From: Cordia subcordata
Taxonomy: Eukaryota > Streptophyta > Magnoliopsida > Boraginales > Cordiaceae
Reading direction: 5' to 3'
Assembly (NCBI GenBank): GCA_028554755.1
Contig: JAPTOF010000012.1
Span: forward strand, 7,903,501-7,967,500
Length of the DNA: 64,000 nt
The translations under genes and the position numbers were made by a program. The notes under the pieces are model-generated. The model ran no database searches. It saw only the letters and a program-made list of their open reading frames with translations, and was not told the origin of the DNA. The number at the start of each line of letters is the position of its first letter. Positions within the stretch are counted from its first letter, which is position 1. Of this stretch, positions 34,700 through 45,996 are shown piece after piece.

Positions 34700-35790
34700 T
34701 ATATAGATTGACTCCAAATAGGTATTCAAAATTAAAATGAACGCTTATGGCTCATATATCTATATACATACATATATCTATATATATACATATATATATG
34801 TATATGTGTATATATATTGGCTCCAAATGGGTATTTAGAATTAAAAAGAATACTGATGGCTCAGTTGCAAGGTATAATGCTAGACTTGTGGCCAAAATTA
34901 TACTGAAGAGTATGATATTGATTACTAAGAAACTTTTAGTCTAGTTGTCGAAATGCAGATTGTCGGGGTTGTCTTGATTCTTGCTTTTTAATCAAAACTA
35001 GCAACTTAACCAATTGGACATCTCTAATACCTTCTTGCATGGAATGCTTCAAGAAGAAGTCTACATGCAACAACCTCAAGGGTTCAGTAATCCAGAGCTT
35101 TGTAATGACGTTTGTCTCCTAAAGAAGTTAATTTATGGCTTCAAACAATCTCCTCGATCTTGGTATCAATTGTTAGCCAATTTTCTCTTTTCTAATGGAT
35201 TTGCTTGTAGCCAAGTAGATACCTTCTTGTTTGTCAGAAGCTTAGGAGGAGTTATGCTCATATTGCTCATCTATGTTGATGATATTATCATCATAGGCTC
35301 ATCTCCACAGGCAATAGATTCTCTAACTCAACATATGAGCACTGCCTTTGTAGTAAAGGATTTGAGAGCTCTGCACTATTTTCTTGGCCTAGAGGTTACT
35401 TGTAATGACTCAGGCATTCTTCTGCATCGACAAAAGTATGCCAATGAGATCTTTAACAAAGCAGGAATGTTGCACTGTACCAAGCTTGATATTCAGTTTG
35501 CAGTCAATTTAGTGTGCCAGTATATGTGTAATCCCAACACTGCTCATTATGATGATCTCAAGAGGCTCCTTAGATACATTTAGGGTACAATTTCAATTGG
35601 TCTGCAGCTTAAAGTAGGTCCAATCAAGCTTCAAGCTTTTTCAAACGCTAATTGGGCAACTGATCCAGTCACAAGGAGAACTGTGACAGGGTATGCAATC
35701 TTTTTTGGCTATTCTTTGGTGTCATGGTATTCCAAAAGGCAACCTATTATATCTAGGTCCTCAACTGAGATAGTAATTGTAACTAACATG
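34700..35790 (+). pseudogene. Ty1/copia RT-RNase H relic
   Basis: Begins with the RT N-terminal words SKWVFRIKKNTDGSVARYNA near 34826, preceded by a second, partial copy of the same words near 34708 separated by a TA-rich microsatellite. From 35014 the order is LHGMLQEEVYMQQPQGF, LIYGFKQSPRSWYQLL, LLIYVDDIIIIGSS (catalytic YVDD intact), KDLRALHYFLGLEV, then an abrupt jump from the KAGMLHC region to DIQFAVNLVCQYM, a deletion of roughly 70 codons. RNase H follows (SNANWATDPVTRRTVTGY, SWYSKRQPIISRSSTE) and is cut off near 35790. A TAG lies near 35581. No LTRs found for it. Confidence 0.82.
34740..34822. repeat. TA-rich microsatellite inside a duplicated RT segment
   Basis: Imperfect repeats of TATATACA/TATCTATA run between two copies of the RT start words (CTCCAAAT(A/G)GGTATT...GATGGCTCA). 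The two flanking copies are about 110 bp apart, so the tract lies between the arms of a short direct duplication. Confidence 0.75.
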
Positions 35791-36409
35791 ATAGTAGAGC
35801 CACGTCCTGGGTTCAAAATTCGCTGTCACCTATTTAAAAATATTGAAATTGTCCACCTGCAAGGCGACAAAACAAACCCCACCCATACATGAGAGGGCCT
35901 TTTTTTTTTTTTTCCTTCCTTGCTAGGTGAGAAGGCATGTTAATACAACAAATAAAAAAGTATACCTATATCTTCTCTATAAATTTAACCATTTAGATGA
36001 GTTGGTAACTCTAACAAGTGTGTATATATGCAATGATCATTGTGTGTGTGTTAAGAAGGGAGCCAAAAAGGGACCGAGCATCGCGCCCTCAAAATCACTA
36101 GGGCAAACCTGGAGTCGTGATCATCATAAGCCTAAAAAGATCACTCCTTTTAAACCCGAAAGGCTCTAAATAAAAGTTGGTGATTCCTCGCATATATACA
36201 CGTATAAACTTCAATAAGACTCGAACTCACCAAAAAAAAAAAAAAACTTCAATCGTATCTAGTAGCTAAACCTTAAGAATTCAATGTGATTCCTCACATA
36301 TATTATATACGAATAAACAATATTTACACTAACCAATTCAAGTGTAGCAATTCTCTTCATGTCTACAATATAGTTTATGCACATCTTAGTGGCACATATT
36401 ACTCGAGCA
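35791..36409. other. Spacer, no gene recognised
   Basis: Short frames only. A stretch near 36060-36170 is more GC-rich but shows no motif on either strand. Confidence 0.35.
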
Positions 36410-37091
36410 TAGAAGTGGCAAAGCGGGTTAAAACCCACGGATCAATCCATTTAACCGCAAAAAGGAAGGGTTGAGATTTAACATTTTGCAACCAGTAAGG
36501 CAAACGGGTGGACCCGACCCGACCCGCGTAAAGCGCGGGTTGTGCCGGTGACCCGTGGGTTGACCCCCGGGTGTCTTCTTCTTCTTCTTCTTTTTTTTTT
36601 TTTTTAAAATACATATAAGCTTAAAGTTATAAACACTAAGTTTTTTTCTTCTTATTACACTTTATAGTTTGCAGCCTTAGCAACCATATTTGAGGCTTTG
36701 ATTGTAGCTATGGACTATCGTAATTGTTGTCTTATTATGTTAATGTTAGTTTGTGATTAGGTGTTTAATGGAGATTTTATTTTTCGATTGTGTTTGTGAC
36801 ATTTAGTTCATTAACTTTAACTATTTCTAGGTGCCTAATTTTTTATTTTTTTGGGTCAAACAGGTCACCAGTGTTTATTAGTTACTGTTTAATTTTTTTT
36901 GGTTTTATTTATTTTTAAATAATATTAAAATATCCTAAAATTAAGCGGATAAACCCACGAACCCATGAGGCCGCGGGTGCGAATGGGGGGTGCAAGCACC
37001 TGCATGAATCCAACCCGACCCAACTCGCGGAACCGCATAACTCGTGCTAAACGGGTCGGGTTGGCCCGTGAGTACCCATTTGCCACCTCTA
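36410..37091. mobile_element. hAT-like non-autonomous transposon, second copy
   Basis: The ends are TAGAAGTGGCAAAGCGGGTT and, inverted, TAGAGGTGGCAAATGGGTAC, good terminal inverted repeats. Subterminal GACCCGACCC/ACGGGTCGGG words match the element at 22135-23123. Flanks CTCGAGCA and CCCAAGCA agree at 6 of 8 bases, a decayed 8-bp target duplication. A CTT-repeat and T-run lie near 36572-36604. No coding capacity. Confidence 0.75.
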
Positions 37092-37905
37092 CCCAAGCAT
37101 ATCAAAGGGGTGGTTATGTTGTTTAGCATATCTTTTTCATGATTTGGCTATTATGTGTAATTTAGTTCTTCTGAAATAGTAGCATATCATAATTAGAATC
37201 ACAGAATATTGTTAAGACACCAGGGGAGCCCAGGCCTCTCCAAGGCTCGACATTTTTTAAAGTATATATTTTATTCTTAAGAAAAAATTTGTATTACCCC
37301 CTAATTTGTGAAAATTGCTTAATCTATATACATGTTAATCTTGGTCCAGCTTTTGCCTTTGACTTTTCCTCCAGCAACTAAAATATATATTTAGGCTTAC
37401 TTAAGAGATACAAGAGATCTTTATACTAGAAGAAACTAAAAATGAGCTCATAATCATGACCCCTCAACTATCTTTATAATGTCATTATCTTTAACAAGTA
37501 GTCAACCATCCACAATCATGACCCATTAACTATCTCTATTAACTAATTGGATCCTTTCTTGCATGATGAGTCTATAAGACGTTTTTGTTCTTGTCTTCTA
37601 CCAAGAAAAAAGAAAAGAAAATTTATTCTTTCAGTTTAAGCTTACTACAAAAAGCTCATAACTAATTTTCTATTACAACTTTTATTTGGTAAATTGGTAT
37701 TTTATTCCTATATGTTCATCCATATAACCTTTAATTTTCTACCACGATCTACTTATGATGCTTGTATTTTGTTTATTTTTTGGTTGAGTAGAATTATAAC
37801 ATATAACTTATTATTTTGTTATTTTGAATGTTTTTGAGGGGTTGGTAATCTTTTAGGGTATGTACATAATTAATTAAAGTCAAATCGATTATATTAATGT
37901 GCTTC
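37092..37905. other. Spacer, no gene recognised
   Basis: AT-rich. Near 37220-37330 a patch reading AGCCCAGGCCTCTCCAAGG then poly-A/T resembles the 3' end of a degraded transposable-element transcript, but the family is not clear. Confidence 0.35.
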
Positions 37906-38260
37906 ACAGAATTGTTTGCTCTTATTCGGGAATTGATGCTATGGAAAGAGAGGAATTTCAGAGAGATATGGGTTGAGATGGAGTCTTTATGGGCTGTGAA
38001 ATTCATGCAAGGTGCTAAGCATGCTTGGAATCTTGCATACGAGGTGGCTCGAGCTAGAAGGCTTCTACAGGAGTAGCAAGCTTATGTTACTCATAGTTGT
38101 CAAGAAGGGAATCACCCAGCTGATTTATTAGCTAACTTGGGTTCTAATGGGGATTGTTTGGAAATTTTTGAAGCATTTGACAATTTGGGGCGTCTCAAAG
38201 GTTTAGTGCAATGCCATAAGATGCATTTGCCGAACATTAGAGTCTAGAGTTGTCTTTGTC
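37906..38260 (+). pseudogene. LINE-type RNase H (RVT_3) relic
   Basis: Reads ELMLWKERNFREIWVEMES, then a helix-like AWNLAYEVARARRLLQE, a TAG stop at about 38074, and the characteristic HSCQEGNHPADLLANLGSNG. The Q/REGNxxAD...LAN signature is the C-terminal RNase H of plant L1-like LINEs and related ribonuclease-H-like proteins. The frame closes after HLPNIRV. Upstream RT is missing, so this is the extreme 3' end of an insertion. Confidence 0.7.
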
Positions 38261-38481
38261 TGTAAGGATAATAGTACTACTTTATTTATTTTTGTATTGG
38301 TTTATTTTGCATATAAGGGCATAGTACTATCTTATTTATGTTTTGATTGCATCTGGTTTTGGTTTTGTATGAAGGTTGGCTTGTTAACTTTCTATGCCTA
38401 AGAGTAGACTAAAGGGTAAGGTCTACGTTCCCTCTCCATATTTATTTTTATTGTTGTTGTGGGAATAAAATTCAGGGAGAA

Positions 38482-38814
38482 TGTTGAATGTGGCCCGTAT
38501 TCTTAGGCAACAAGAATAGCAGATTTCCTTATTAGCATATTACCTTATTCACTTGTTATCTTTTGTAGCACATAATTAATTAGTTGCCTTTTCTGTTTAA
38601 TAGGTTTAGGAAACCTTTGCACTATAAATATGTGGCAATACTCATTATGTTATGTGTGTGAGAGAAACCAAAGTGAGAGCCTTGTAGCATTCGTGATCAG
38701 TAATAGAATTATTCTCTGCTGCCCGTGGACGTAGGCTTCAAAGCCGAACCACGTAATTTCTTGTGTCCGTTATTTCTTCTCGTATTCTTCGTGTTTGCAT
38801 GTTTTTCCCCAACA
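38482..38814 (+). repeat. 5' LTR of the Tnt1-like element
   Basis: Carries a core-promoter-like CACTATAAATATGTGG near 38617 and ends CCCCAACA. Just inside lie AACTGG and the primer-binding site. It is the presumed transcription start region of the element. Confidence 0.92.
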
Positions 38815-39370
38815 AACTGGTATAAGAGCATAGGTATTAATCCGCTGCTTGAGGGAAAAAGGAAAAATCAAAACTCACTGTGAAACCAAAATTTCTCAAA
38901 CCAAATGGTGCCTAACCAAACAAAGGTCTTTGTTCGGCGAGGAGTGCTCCGGTGCTGTCTACGTTGAGCGTTGGTGATTGGAGTGGAAGCTTGCGTCGGC
39001 GGGTCCTGGTTCGTGTTTGGGTTTGAAGAACAAGCGAAGAAGATAGAGTTCGCATGCTCTTGAGGTTGGTTTTTTGGTATTCAGATATTATTTTTTAGAA
39101 ATTGGTTCAAGTTTGTAAAGCAAGTTTTGGGTTTGTAGGTTTTGGGTCTTTGGGTTTATTTGGATCGGGCCTGGGTAGTGGTCTTGTCCAATTTTGGCTA
39201 GGCCTTGGGTCTTGGGTTAATTAATTTTTTGTTGGGCTTGGGTTCTAGGCCAGAAAAATAATAAATTTTTTTTTTTGGGTTTAGGCTTAGTTTAGGCCAA
39301 AAGAATAAAAAAAGAAATTTTTATTTGGGCTTAGATTTAGTCCTAAAACAAAAAAAAAAAAAAAAATTGA

Positions 39371-39599
39371 TTTGACCTTTGACCAGTGTTGACCAGGGTT
39401 GACCAGGGTTGACTTTGACCGTTGACCATTGACCAAGGATTGACCGAGTTTGACCAAAGCCTTACCCCATGTTTTTCGACGTGCTGAGTCCGTTTTAGGG
39501 CTCTGTTTTTCCAGATTCTGCTCCGAAGTACGTGTTTAGGGACGGTGTTGACTTTGACCAACAGGTTTGACTTTGACCGGTGTTGACCAAAGTTGACCA
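39371..39599 (+). promoter_or_regulatory. Cluster of 16 W-box motifs in the retrotransposon leader
   Basis: Between the 5' LTR and gag, the motif TTGAC(C/T) occurs 16 times on the plus strand: ten within 39371-39460 and six within 39541-39599. TTGAC(C/T) is the established binding core (W-box) of plant WRKY factors. The second group and the word TTTTTCGACGTGCTGA (about 39472 and 39616) show that part of the leader is a tandem duplication. Whether the cluster acts as an enhancer is inference. Confidence 0.6.
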
Positions 39600-39692
39600 G
39601 GGGTGTTCCTAAGGTTTTTCGACGTGCTGAATCCGTTTTTGCGATCCATTGAGCCAAATTCCATCCCAAAGTGTGAGTTTTGAGCAAACGAA

Positions 39693-40548
39693 GATGTCTT
39701 CCACAGGTGAAAAGTTTGAAATCGAGAAGTTTGATGGGAGAATGAGTTTCAGTCTTTGGAGGATCAGATTCAAGGCATTTATGACAATGCAAGGACTTTG
39801 GAAAGTCATTGAAGGAGTGATCCCAGAAAAGATAGAACCAGCAGTAAGAGAAGAACTCGAAGCGAAAGCCTTGAGTGCAATACATATGTCCGTGACAAAT
39901 GAAGTATTCTTTGGAGATTCTTGAGACGACAGCAGTTGAGGCTTGGAATACTTTGGTGGAATTGTATGCATCTAAATCTCTGACCAATCGTCTCTACTTG
40001 AAGAAGCGATTGTATCATCTTAGAATGAAAGAAGGTACCTCACTAAAACAACACCTTGATGAGTTTACCTCTTGTTTTATTGCTTTGAAGGATGTGGGTG
40101 TTAAAATTGATGACGAAGATCAAGCTATGATCGTATTATGCTCCTTACGCGTCATATATGAACTTTGTGGACACTATGTTGTACGGAGGGATAAAATTAC
40201 TTTTGAAGATGTGATTACTTCATTAAAATCGAAGGATCTTCAAACACATATTCCGGGACATAGGAAAGAAGTTCATGGGGAAGGTTTAGTGAGTAGAGGG
40301 AGATCGGAGAATAGAGGTGGATCTTCGGATAGAAAGAAAAGCAAGTCAAGGTCAAAATCAAGAGCAAGGAAGCTACGCTGTTTCGAGTGTGGCGAAAAGG
40401 GTCACATTAAGAAAGAATGTCCAAGACTGAGAAAAGGAAAGAAAAAGGTGGAGAATTCAGCTAATGTGGTGGAGAGTGCTGACAGTGATGGAGATAACTC
40501 GAGTAGTACAGGGGAAGTTTTGACTGTGAGTGGATCACAGTGGCAAAA
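39693..40548 (+). pseudogene. gag of the Tnt1-like element
   Basis: Starts MSSTGEKFEIEKFDGRMSFS, the usual Tnt1-type gag opening (matrix/capsid, UBN2-like). It keeps its first frame to about 39905, where a one-base shift moves the remainder to another frame (ETTAVEAWNTLVELYASKSL onward). An arginine/serine-rich stretch precedes a CCHC zinc knuckle CFECGEKGHIKKEC at 40379-40420, which in active elements binds genomic RNA. Except for the shift, the capsid region is well preserved. Confidence 0.88.
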
Positions 40549-41536
40549 TCAATGGATTCTTGATACTGGTGCAACGTTCCATATGTGTCCTAGGCGCGAC
40601 TGGTTCTCTTCTTATTCCAAAAGAGAAGAGAAATTCTTTCTAGGCAATGATCTTTCGTTAAAGGTGGAGGGAATGGGCATCGTAAATATCAAGATGTTTG
40701 ATGGTATTACAAGATCTCTCGAGTGTTGGCATGTACCGGAGCTGAAGAAAAACTTGATTTCTCTTGGGCGTTTGGATTCTCATGGATACAAATTCCGAAG
40801 TGAGAATGGTGTCTTAAAGGTGACCAAAGGTGCAATTGTGCTCTTGAAAAGGAACTTGACTGGCGGCCTATATATCCTTCAAGGTAGTACAGTTACAGGT
40901 GTTGCAGTTGTTACATCCGAGGAGAGTGATAATGACACTACGCAGTTATGGCACAAAAGGTTGGGCCATATGAGCGAGAGGGGACTGACCGAGTTGAGCA
41001 AGAGGGATTTGCTTTGTGGACAAAGAACTGGAAAGCTTGAATTCTGCGAGCATTGTGTCTTTGGAAAGCAAACCAGGGTGAAGTTCAGTAAGGGGCAGGA
41101 GAACACCAAAGGCACACTTGATTATATTCATTCTGATCTTTGGGGTCCTAATAAAGTTCCTTCCAAGAAAGGTACAAGGTATTACATCACTTTCATTAAT
41201 GCATACTCTCGGATGGTGTGGGTATACTTCTTAAAAACTAAAAATGAGGCGTTTCCAACATTTGTCGAGTGGAAGACGTTGATTGAGAAGCAGACTGGTA
41301 AACAAATTAAGCGTCTTAGGGTGACAATGGGTTGGAATATTGCAACAAAGAGTTTGATGAGTTCGCAAGAAACATGGCATTGTGAGACACCGCACATGTG
41401 TAGGGACACCACAATGAATGGAGTTGCAGAACGCATGAATAGAACTCTGGTGGAGAGAGCTCGTTGTATGCTATCCCAATCTGGTTTGAGTCAAGACTTT
41501 TGGCTGAAGCCGTCAATACGGCATGCTACTTGGTGA
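40549..41536 (+). pseudogene. Protease and integrase of the Tnt1-like element
   Basis: The frame of the gag C-terminus continues through the protease site WILDTGATFHM (near 40553), the integrase zinc finger (LWHKRLGHMSERGL ... FCEHCVFGK, about 40948-41070) and the core start YIHSDLWGP near 41122. At about 41320 the sequence reads RLRVTMGW where the older relic at 1192 still has RTDNGLEY; this one-base loss shifts the frame and removes the second catalytic Asp. NGVAERMNRTLVERAR follows. Another shift near 41505 leads to a stop. Integration function is lost. Confidence 0.88.
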
Positions 41537-42048
41537 ATAGGTCCCCATCCAAAGCTATTGAATTGAAAACTCCTTTTGAGTTATGGTCTGGTAAGCCTGC
41601 TGACTACTCTCGATTGAGGGTGTTCGGTTGCCCTGCATACGCTCACGTGAAGGATGGCAAGTTAGAGCCGAGGGCAAAGAAATGCATATTTCTAGGCTAT
41701 GCGTCCGAGAGGAAAGGTTACAGGTTATGGTGCACAGATCCAAAGTCTCCACGTTTCCTCATCAGCAGGGATGTCACGTTCAATGAGTCTGCTTTATTAG
41801 ACCAAGAAAAGGAGAAAGCGGTAGCTGGTTTAGACCACGGTGTCAAAGAGCAGGTGGAGGTATTTGCTGATGTTCCAAATGTTCCATCTAGCAATAGTAG
41901 CAGTCAAATTCAGCCGACTCAACCAACTGAGGTACATGATCAAAATGTGCCTGAACAATGTATACAAACATTGCCACTGGGCGGGAAAGAAGACAGATTA
42001 GAGAGCCTCAAAGGTACGGATACGCTGATCTTGTTGCTTATGCTTTGA
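41505..42048 (+). pseudogene. Integrase C-terminal region and linker of the Tnt1-like element
   Basis: Continues from the shifted frame with AEAVNTACYLVNRSPSKAIE, FELWSGKPADYSRLRVFGCP, the conserved KCIFLGYASERKGYRLW and RDVTFNESALL, then a serine/glutamine-rich linker before RT. Ends at a stop near 42048 followed by further stops, including TAG at 42123-42125. Confidence 0.85.
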
Positions 42049-42143
42049 CTGTTGCCGAAACAATTGAAGGACATGAGCCGAATTCATACAAAGAGGCCAT
42101 ATCTGGGAAAGATTCTGCTCAGTAGGTGGGTGCCATGAGTGAG

Positions 42144-43675
42144 GAGATTGAGTTTCTTCATAAGAATAAAAAATGGGAGCTTGTGGAATTGCCTAAGGGA
42201 CAGCGAGTTGTCGGTTGCAAATGGGTTTACAAGAAAAAGGAAGGTACTCCAGGGGTTGAAGGTCCTTGATACAAGGCACGGCTGGTGGCAAAAGGCTATA
42301 CACAAAGGGAGGGTGTTGACTTCAGCGAAGTGTTCTCTCCGGTTGTGAAGCATAGTTTTATCAGGGTTTTACTTGCCTTGGTTGCTCTTCATGACTTAGA
42401 GCTTGAGCAGCTAGATGTGAAAACGGCGTTTTTGTATGGTGATCTTGAAGAGCAAATTTACATGAGTCAACCGGAGGGGTATATAGTTCCTAGTAAGGAG
42501 AACCATATTTGCAAACTGAAGAAGTCCTTGTATGGGTTGAAGCAGTCACCTCGGCAATGGTATAAGAGATTTGACACATTCATGGTAGGTGCTGGATACA
42601 CAAGGAGTGCTTACGACAGCTGTGTATATCTCAAAAAGCTTCCAGATGGTTCGTTTGTGTACTTGTTGTTGTATGTCGATGATATGCTTATTGCTGCTAA
42701 AAGCATGTCTGCAATCGACAAATTAAAGAAGCAGCTAGGTGATGAGTTTGAGATGAAAGATCTTGGAGCAGCGAAGAAGATTCTTGGCATGGAGATTCAC
42801 AGATATAGAAACGCTGGGAAGCTATTCTTGTCTCAACAGAGTTATATTGAGAAAGTGCTAGAGCGTTTCGGGATGCTTAAAGCTAAGCCTGTGAGTGTGC
42901 CGCTTGCTGCTCACTTCAAATTGTCTGCAGATTTGTCACCTAAAACTGAGGAAGAGGTGGAGCATATGTCTCATGTTCCATACTCGAGTGCTGTTGGTAG
43001 CTTGATGTATGCTATGGTGTGCACTCGTCCTGATATTTCACATGCAGTTAGTGTTGTGAGCAGGTATATGGCATCACCTGGGAAAGCACACTGGGAAGCG
43101 GTGAAATGGATAATGAGATATTTGCGTGGCACTGCAAATGTAGGTTTACTGTTTAACAAGATGACTGGAGATTGCATGAGGTTGGTGGGTTATTGTGATT
43201 CAGACTTTGCGGGTGACCTTGATAAGAGAAGATCTCTGACGGGTTACGTGTTTACTCTCTCTGGATGTGCTATCAGTTGGAAAGCGACATTACGCCATCG
43301 TGGCATTGTCGATCATCAAGCGGAGTACATGGCAATTGCAGAAGCTGTGAAGGAGGCCATGTGGTTACAAGGCCTGGTTCGTGATCTTGGACTGCAGCAA
43401 GATACAAGTACAATCTATTGTGATAGTCAGAGTGCAATCCATTTGATGAAGAATTAGATATATCATGAGAGGACTAAACACATTGATATCAGATATCATT
43501 TTATCAGAGATGTTGTATCACAAGGAATCATATCGGTGCAAAAGATATCTACCCATAAGAATCCAGCAGATATGATGACCAAGGTGGTTCCAATCAGCAA
43601 GTTCAAGCATTGCTTGGACTTGGTTGCTATTTGCGGTGCGGAGCATTGAGCCCTCAGGGGCAGTTGGCTGCAGGG
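42144..43675 (+). pseudogene. Reverse transcriptase and RNase H of the Tnt1-like element
   Basis: The RT starts around WELVELPKGQRVVGCKWVYK; after a frame break and stop near 42268 it is open from 42285 (AKGYTQREGVDFSEVFSPVV). The catalytic box LLLYVDDMLIAAKS is intact (YVDD codons 42672-42683). The connection and RNase H follow: GYCDSDFAGDLDKRRSLTGY, HQAEYMAIAEAVKEA, YCDSQSAIHL. A TAG at 43456-43458 falls just after LMKN, and [16 protein letters not shown] and [11 protein letters not shown] continue in the same frame to 43650. About 390 codons of this segment are uninterrupted, the longest intact retro-enzyme stretch in the window. Confidence 0.9.
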
Positions 43676-43720
43676 ATAATGGTGTATTGATTGGAGCGAA
43701 TACGTGCCAAGGTGGAGATT

Positions 43721-44053
43721 TGTTGAATGTGGCCCGTATTCTTAGGCAACAAAAATAGCAGATTTACTTATTAGCATATTACCTTATTCACTTATTACCT
43801 TTTATAGCACATAATTAATTAGTTACCTTTTCTGCTTAATAGGTTTAGGAAACCTTTGCACTATAAATATGTGGCAATACTCATTATGTTATGTGTGAGA
43901 GAGAAACCAAAGTGAGAGCCTTATAGCATTCGTGATCAGTAATAGAATTATTCTCTGCTGCCCGTGGACGTAGGCTTCAAAGCCGAACCACGTAATTTCT
44001 TGTGTCCGTTATTTCTTCTCGTATTCTTCGTGTTTGCATGTTTTTCCCCAACA
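43721..44053 (+). repeat. 3' LTR of the Tnt1-like element
   Basis: Same length and ends as the 5' LTR. The differences I counted include CAAGAAT/CAAAAAT, TTCCTTATT/TTACTTATT, three within CTTGTTATCTTTTG, and GTGTGTGAG/GTGTGAGAG. Confidence 0.92.
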
Positions 44054-45753
44054 AAGAAGAACCTCCCATTTTACCAAAAAAAAAAAGATTTGACTCATGA
44101 AAAATAGATAATGTTTTTCTTCTAATGTGCTCGATACAAATATTGAACGATCTTTCACGGGTTTAACTTTAGGAAAAAAAAAAAGACTTATTTATATTCA
44201 AAATTTTACATTCAGTTCATAAGTTTAATATATTTAGTATCATTAATCTTTTGTCTAATTAGCTTATTAGATCCTTGTGTTCTCAAAATTCACAACATTA
44301 AGTCCCATACTTTTTAAATGATTGGCATATTAACCATATTCATTGTAGTTTGTCTAAGTAACTAATTATCTTTATGTATTTTAAAACTCACAACATTACT
44401 TCCTTATATTTTTTAAAAAGTGACAGTTGACAACTGTCCCTTTTTTCTGTTATTATCTTAACACCATTAGATGGATTTATATTTACAAACACTAGTGGTA
44501 ACTAGAGGTAATTTTGTGAAAATATATAATATATTACAAATTCTAGCACTCACATGCACAAAAACAAAGAAAGAAATAACAGAAGAAAAGGGGGTCTATA
44601 ATGCACAAAAGATTAATTTAGACATAAAAAGTTAAGACAAAGAATCATGTGTCACATTTTAAAATGTGCACAGAAATAATATTGTAAGTTTTAAACACAG
44701 AATAATCACCTAAAACCATAGATGGTATATGCATTTTACTCTAAATCGTTTTAATTGAATTTTGGCCGTCATTATTGTCCATTTCCTAGCTCCGTCTTTG
44801 CACGTATTACACAGAGTGTACTTGTGGCATTCGTGTCTTGGTGTGATGATTACGCACATGTCATGATAAATGAAAGCCAAATCCTCCAATCTTCTTTAGC
44901 TTTGCACTAATAAGTGGCTAAGGGAAATAATTTGTTCGAAATTCTTCTTGTGTAATTTTTTAGAATACATTTTTTGCATATGATATTATAGTGATCAAGC
45001 TTTTGTGACAGATAATGATTACAGTGTACGTATAAACTTTAGTAATGCTACATTTGTTTATTTTTCAATAGATGTATAGATTTTTTCTCATACCAGATAA
45101 ATTTGGAGAAGTTTCTCGTAAAGAATTATTTATTTAGGAGATTTTCTCAAATATAATTTATTTATTTATTTATTTTACTAGATAATTCATAAAGGAGATA
45201 CGAACCTAACTTAATCAACATAGTGAAATCTCTCTCATGCGTCTACCTGTGGACATAGGCTATTCGTAGAATCACGTAAATCTTTACGTTGTTGCCTTAT
45301 TTTTCTTGATTGCTCTAATTTGTTTTTACTTTTTCGCATACTGAATTCTCAACAATATAACATACTGGTTTCTTTGTTTATTCCATGCATGTTTACCAGC
45401 TACGATGAGGGCGCAGAGCAATTTCTTGTGCAGACAAACGGATCGGAGACGCCCCAAGTGGGGGTAGGGTAATTGGTTTAGCCGACAAAAGTCAATGTTA
45501 TGGCTAAAACACTTCATGCAAAACAATACAAGGTAAAGTGAAAGAAAAAGAAATATTAGATATCATTTTGATTTTGGTCTAAGTATCATTTTTTATGCGC
45601 ATGGTTAATGGATATAGTGAGTCGACAACTTTTTTAATTTTCTTTCTTATTTTAAAATGCCAATTACACATACACATAAATGGAAATATGTGAATGATAA
45701 AATTGGGATAATATTATATATGTTGCTAAACGAAATTAATAGAAGGAGCAATT
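44054..45753. other. Gene-free spacer with a solo LTR-like scrap
   Basis: Mostly AT-rich. Near 45225-45300 the words CTACCTGTGGACATAGGC and ATCACGTAAATC resemble the 'GTGGACGTAGG...ACCACGTAA' part of copia LTRs, a probable LTR scrap. No coding features. Confidence 0.4.
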
Positions 45754-45972
45754 TTATTGTATTGAAAGTCGTAACTCCAACATTACATCAACTCCAGAAA
45801 TTACTATTATACCAAAAGAGAAACAAATTAAAAAAGCCACTTTCGTAGGGAACACGATTGCATTTAGCGCATGCAACAAGCCTTTTAAACCCCTAGGTGT
45901 CCCTAGAGGACGAGTGAAGTCTCGTGAGGGTTTGCTCAGACAATGGATGCTACCCACAAACATCACCATCAT
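45754..45972 (-). pseudogene. Detached C-terminal tail of lectin copy 2
   Basis: In the same minus-strand frame as the intact lectin gene, but after its stop, this segment reads SIHCLSKPSRDFTRPLGTPR and GLLHALNAIV. That matches the copy 1 tail (SIHCPSEPSPDFTRPLETRR ... GLLHMLNAIV) with one 13-residue repeat unit instead of six. About 60 bp of extra DNA including TGA separate it from the aerolysin domain. It is either a fossil tail or an alternative 3' exon; no convincing intron is seen. Confidence 0.6.
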
Positions 45973-45996
45973 ATCTGTTTACTACATTTATATATA

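Larger units (their letters stand above)
38482..44053 (+). mobile_element. Tnt1-like Ty1/copia element with paired 333-bp LTRs
   Basis: LTRs at 38482-38814 and 43721-44053 are both 333 bp, begin TGTTGAATGTGG and end TTTTTCCCCAACA. By eye they differ at about nine positions (roughly 2.7%), nearly all transitions. The primer site TGGTATAAGAGC (38818-38829) is one base off the Met-tRNA complement. AAGGTGGAGAT before the 3' LTR is the polypurine tract. Flanks GAGAA and AAGAA form a 5-bp target duplication with one mismatch. All copia domains are present in order but broken by frameshifts and stops, so it is recently dead. Relics of the same family occur at 900-4341 (plus) and 53436-55470 (minus). 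Confidence 0.93.

Noticed and set aside
39343..40018. Minus-strand open frames of up to 214 aa opposite the copia leader and gag
   Set aside because: They are antisense shadows of a plus-strand element with known domains and show no motif of their own.
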